DNA of 9,671 nt from Pseudomonadota bacterium. GTDB taxonomy: Bacteria > Pseudomonadota > Alphaproteobacteria > HIMB59 > GCA-002718135. The position numbers and the translations under genes are program-made. This document shows positions 6,872 through 9,671 of the stretch, one piece after another (position 1 is the stretch's first letter; every line of letters begins with the position of its first letter). The notes beneath the pieces are model-generated. The model saw nothing but the letters and a program-made list of their open reading frames with translations. It searched no databases and had not been told where the DNA came from. The stretch is from NCBI GenBank assembly GCA_027625355.1, contig JAQBWI010000035.1:1-9671 (forward strand), written 5' to 3'.

Positions 6872-7893
6872 TCTTTATTCCAACCATGAGTATTTTTTAT
6901 AATTAAATATGAAATAAAATCTAAATGTTTTTCATTATCATTTAGACAAGGAATGTATTTGTATTTTTCTCCCCCAGACTCAATAAAATATTCTCTATTT
7001 TCTTCCTCTAATTCTTCAAGTGTTTCAAGACAATCTGCGCTAAACCCAGGTGATATAATATGGATATCTTTTATACCTTTGCTAGGTAACTCCTTTAATG
7101 TTTCACTTGTATATGGCTGTAACCATTCTTCTCTTCCAAATCTACTTTGAAAAGTCGTCATAATTTGATGATCACTAAGTCTCATTTTTTCTTTAACTAG
7201 CCTAGTCGTCTTTAGACAAAAGCAGTGATATGGATCGCCATTAATTAAATATCTTTTAGGAATACCATGATAACTAAAAATTATTTTTTGAGGCTTACCA
7301 TTTTTTTTCCAAAAATCTTCTATAGAGTATACTAAAGTTTCAATATATTTTTCTTCTTCAAAATATTGATTAATAAAACGTAATTCAGGGATCCATCTCC
7401 ATTTTTGCAAAGTATTCGTTACCTCATCGAATGTACTTGCTGTTGTCGCTGCACAATATTGGGGGTATAAAGGCAAAACTAGTAGTCGTCTTACTTGTTT
7501 TTGTTGCAAATCTTTTAAAGCTTTTTCTATAGAAGGATTGCCATAACGCATTCCTAGTGCAAAATGAACATTTGGATATTTTTCTGATATTATTTTCTTA
7601 ACACCGTCTAATTGTCTTTGTGAAATATCTAAAAGTGGAGAACCTTTATCTGTCCAAATTTTTTTGTAATTAGCAGCAGATTTTCTTGGTCTGATCTGCA
7701 GAATAATCAGTTTTAAAATTATTTGCCATATTATTTTTGGAATTTCAATTACTCTTGGATCTGAAAGAAATTGATTTAAATATATCTTAAGTGATTTTGC
7801 ATTTGGTGCATCAGGGGTCCCTAAGTTAGTAATCAAGATTCCTGTTTTATCCTTACTGCCATGCTCATAATTTTTTTCACCAAAATATTTCAT
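6868..7893 (-). CDS. hemH: HemH, ferrochelatase
   Basis: Inserts Fe2+ into protoporphyrin IX to give protohaem, the last step of the pathway, at the inner face of the membrane. The 341-residue protein is full length for a proteobacterial ferrochelatase. Signatures are LITNLGTPDAP at 20-30, YLNQFLSDPRVIEIP at 38-52, the substrate-region segment Y..IW...GSPL at 76-87, LPLYPQY followed by TTAST at 140-154, SYHGIP at 207-212 with the metal-site His209, GDPYHC.C.KTTRL at 219-232, FQSRFGREEWL.PYT at 248-262, and PGFSADCLETLEEL at 282-295 with catalytic Glu290. Cys224 and Cys226 are in the place where many bacterial enzymes also have cysteines; whether they bind anything is not shown. The gene starts five bases after the hemE stop, without a clear ribosome site, and ends in an ATGA overlap with hemF. 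Confidence 0.96.
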   Translation of the reverse strand: MKYFGEKNYEHGSKDKTGILITNLGTPDAPNAKSLKIYLNQFLSDPRVIEIPKIIWQIILKLIILQIRPRKSAANYKKIWTDKGSPLLDISQRQLDGVKKIISEKYPNVHFALGMRYGNPSIEKALKDLQQKQVRRLLVLPLYPQYCAATTASTFDEVTNTLQKWRWIPELRFINQYFEEEKYIETLVYSIEDFWKKNGKPQKIIFSYHGIPKRYLINGDPYHCFCLKTTRLVKEKMRLSDHQIMTTFQSRFGREEWLQPYTSETLKELPSKGIKDIHIISPGFSADCLETLEELEEENREYFIESGGEKYKYIPCLNDNEKHLDFISYLIIKNTHGWNKE

Positions 7894-7898
7894 ATTGT

Positions 7899-8897
7899 TT
7901 AATTAAATTTTTTTCTGATTGTTTCTATAAATAAATGAACATTTTTCTCAGGAGTGGCCTTGTTAATTCCATGACCTAATCCACAAACCCATCCATTTAA
8001 GTCATCAATATTTTTCATAGTATCTAAATATGTATTTAATTCATTCTCTAGCTCTTTTGAATCAAGCAATAAATGATTTTCATTAAAATTACCTTGAATG
8101 AAACCAAATTTAGAATTTAAAAAAATATGTTGTAAGCCAACGTTACTGTCTACTCCAAGTCCAGCAAAAGGAAGATCTAACAAATAAGAAATTTCATTAT
8201 AGTTTTTTCCTCTGGCATAATAACCAACTTTATTAGGAAATGAATTTGATATATTTTTTAAAAGAAGACGATACTTACCTCTATAAAAACTATTTTCTAG
8301 AGAAGATATCCCACTATCAAACATCATAACAACTTCTGCTCCTGCATCCAGTTGTAATCTGATATTTTTTTTAATTACTTCCAGAAGAGTTGTTTCCATA
8401 AAATCTATATAAAAATTTTTAAAATTTTTCTTTACTTTATTTTGTCCCGTGGCGAATCTTAAAATAGTCCATAAACCTCCAACAAATCCTATAAGACTTT
8501 TATCTTTGGCAAGTTTTTGTCTTGTAAATTTAATTGCGTCACTTTGAAAAGCCATATGCTCAATAGCTCTGTCAATATCATTGAATTTTTTATAATTCTT
8601 TGAATTTAATTCTTCTTTAAATATTGGACCTGGGTTAAATTCTAATTCTAAACCAAGACCTTCTAAAACAAATAATATATCACTAAAAAGTATCGCAACA
8701 TCAAAATCAAATTCTTCAACTGGCCCACAGGCAACTTCAGCAGCTAGTTCAGCATTTTTACATAATTCTTCAAAAGTATATTTAAGTTTTAGCTGTTGAT
8801 AGTGTGAGTGATATCTTCCTGCTTGACGCATAAACCATATTGGTGGAGTTGATTGTGGTATTTTATTTAAAGCGTTATAAAATTTATTATTAGTCAT
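7899..8897 (-). CDS. hemE: HemE, uroporphyrinogen decarboxylase (divergent active-site segment)
   Basis: Cytoplasmic enzyme that removes four carboxyl groups from uroporphyrinogen III to give coproporphyrinogen III. The 332-residue protein is slightly shorter than common forms (about 340-360). Diagnostic motifs are P.WFMRQAGRY at 19-29 with the substrate-binding Arg24 and Arg28, FSDIL at 71-75 with the catalytic Asp73, FNPGP at 87-91, GFVGGLWT at 137-144, MFDSG, GLGVD, QGNFNENHLL and GLGHGI...TP.ENV-like near 307-320 with the conserved His309. One segment departs from the family: where most UroD proteins read GF.GAP.TL..YM, this one reads GFVGGLWTILRFAT, so Pro becomes Leu and the conserved Tyr (Tyr164 in the human enzyme) becomes Phe148. 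Activity is still expected, because the Asp and Arg residues are kept. The ATG overlaps the upstream fusion gene's stop by one base (TAATG). Confidence 0.94.
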   Translation of the reverse strand: MTNNKFYNALNKIPQSTPPIWFMRQAGRYHSHYQQLKLKYTFEELCKNAELAAEVACGPVEEFDFDVAILFSDILFVLEGLGLELEFNPGPIFKEELNSKNYKKFNDIDRAIEHMAFQSDAIKFTRQKLAKDKSLIGFVGGLWTILRFATGQNKVKKNFKNFYIDFMETTLLEVIKKNIRLQLDAGAEVVMMFDSGISSLENSFYRGKYRLLLKNISNSFPNKVGYYARGKNYNEISYLLDLPFAGLGVDSNVGLQHIFLNSKFGFIQGNFNENHLLLDSKELENELNTYLDTMKNIDDLNGWVCGLGHGINKATPEKNVHLFIETIRKKFN

Positions 8898-9671
8898 TAA
8901 TCAATTGAAAGAAGAATATTATTTTTCCACTCCTTATATGAAAGTTCTATAGTTAAATTCTTAGAGTCATCACCTAATATCTTTTTTATTTCATTATACG
9001 TGTTACCTGGCCCGCAAAAATGAAATTTATTTTGTATATTTGGATATTTAGTAATTGCATACTTAAAGGCACTTGCACTCATCCAATAAAAATAGTTTTT
9101 ATTTTCAAGATTTAAAGAGATATCATTTTTTTCTAATTCATATGTGTAAATAACATTTTTTATTCTTGAAACAGGTGAGTCTAAATGTGTTAATTTGATC
9201 CATTCATTATTTGTTAAAGATTTAATTTTAGGATCTATATCTTCCCCCAAACCATCTGAAGATCCATTTATCCATATTCCTCTTTCTACTATATTTTTCC
9301 AAGTTTCTAATCCGCTTACCCAAATAATATTAGAATTATCTATACTTACGTTTTGAGGCAAAGCACTTTGTCTAGAAATCCAAATACATTTATCTTTTAT
9401 TTTCGATAATTCTTCAATGCTACTTTCAATTACTTTTCTATTAAAAAAATTATAATCGCTAAGCTGTTCAGGAAATATCTCAGCGATAGATTTTGGCTTA
9501 ACATAAGAGGGGTTATTGTTTTCATAAATAATTTTTTCATAAAATGAGGATCCATCTTCTTGTTCTCCTTTACTAAACTTTATTTTTCCAAAATGAGTAT
9601 TTTGATAAGATACTCCAATTTTTTGATGACAGCCTCCTCCAAATTTTTGTAGCTCCTCTCTTTCAAGTATT
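8897..9671 (-). CDS. hemC: HemC-HemD fusion: hydroxymethylbilane synthase C-terminus plus short uroporphyrinogen III synthase-like domain (5' end outside window)
   Basis: The minus-strand frame is open from the right edge to TAA at 8897-8899, giving 257 visible residues. The first visible part, ERE.LQKFGGGCHQKIGVSY, is domain 3 of hydroxymethylbilane synthase; the Cys (visible residue 14, codon 9629-9631) is the dipyrromethane cofactor attachment residue. A short stretch ending around DGSSFYEK fits the rest of that domain. From about residue 90 onward comes a second module with IWISRQSALPQN, W.SG.ETW, ERGIWINGSSDGLGE, YWMSASAFKYA and FHFCGPGNTYNEI; the last two resemble the SA.A and GP.T motifs of HemD-like proteins. 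This would place HMB synthesis and its cyclisation in one chain. The module is only about 165 residues against about 240 for a normal HemD. A TTG at 9361 could be taken as a start, but the open frame and the HemC motif upstream argue against it. Confidence 0.8.
   Translation of the reverse strand, partial: ILEREELQKFGGGCHQKIGVSYQNTHFGKIKFSKGEQEDGSSFYEKIIYENNNPSYVKPKSIAEIFPEQLSDYNFFNRKVIESSIEELSKIKDKCIWISRQSALPQNVSIDNSNIIWVSGLETWKNIVERGIWINGSSDGLGEDIDPKIKSLTNNEWIKLTHLDSPVSRIKNVIYTYELEKNDISLNLENKNYFYWMSASAFKYAITKYPNIQNKFHFCGPGNTYNEIKKILGDDSKNLTIELSYKEWKNNILLSID

Noticed and set aside
6953..7150. Plus-strand open frame of 65 codons
   Set aside because: It lies antisense to the conserved C-terminal half of hemH; its open frame reflects hemH codon bias.
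8897..9361. Independent 154-residue gene starting at TTG 9361
   Set aside because: The frame is open without a stop to the window edge and upstream codons encode a HemC C-terminal motif, so this is the tail of a longer protein.
1..9671. Mobile element, CRISPR array, tRNA or prophage remnant
   Set aside because: No spaced direct repeats, terminal inverted repeats, transposase or integrase motifs, or cloverleaf-like sequences were seen; the window is almost fully occupied by housekeeping and transport genes.

Overview
This is an AT-rich, very compact stretch of bacterial chromosome in which every supported gene lies on the minus strand, so the genes read from right to left. Short or negative intergenic distances, ATGA and TAATG junctions, and weak or absent Shine-Dalgarno sites at most genes suggest a streamlined genome. 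The HemF N- and C-termini, the use of HemJ as protoporphyrinogen oxidase, and the form of the peptide-type ABC system suggest a proteobacterium, most likely a low-GC, probably marine, alphaproteobacterium. That assignment is an inference from protein character, not a search result.

Right half (9671 to 5647): a tightly packed haem-biosynthesis operon, transcribed as hemC/hemD fusion (5' end outside the window) - hemE - hemH - hemF - hemJ. Together these genes cover hydroxymethylbilane formation through protohaem: HMB synthase and a short uroporphyrinogen III synthase-like domain in one chain, then uroporphyrinogen decarboxylase, O2-dependent coproporphyrinogen oxidase, HemJ-type protoporphyrinogen oxidase and ferrochelatase. 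hemA, hemB and hemL are not in the window.

Middle and left (5565 to 336): after an 81-base gap comes a complete family-5 (Dpp/Opp-type) ABC importer: periplasmic binding protein, two permeases, and one ATPase polypeptide carrying both nucleotide-binding domains. The binding-protein gene has the only strong Shine-Dalgarno site noticed in the window, and a perfect 10-bp stem-loop separates it from the permease genes. This layout fits over-expression of the binding protein relative to the membrane parts. The substrate cannot be read from the sequence.

Left edge (319 to 1): the N-terminal part of a YqaA/DedA-like membrane protein, following the ATPase gene after 16 bases and cut by the window edge.

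No mobile element, CRISPR array, tRNA or rRNA was seen. The window is mostly ordinary housekeeping and transport DNA. The points worth a second look are the HemC-HemD fusion with a reduced HemD half, the intra-operon stem-loop, an altered active-site segment in HemE, and the placement of a Dpp-type importer next to haem genes. I do not see a convincing undescribed system.
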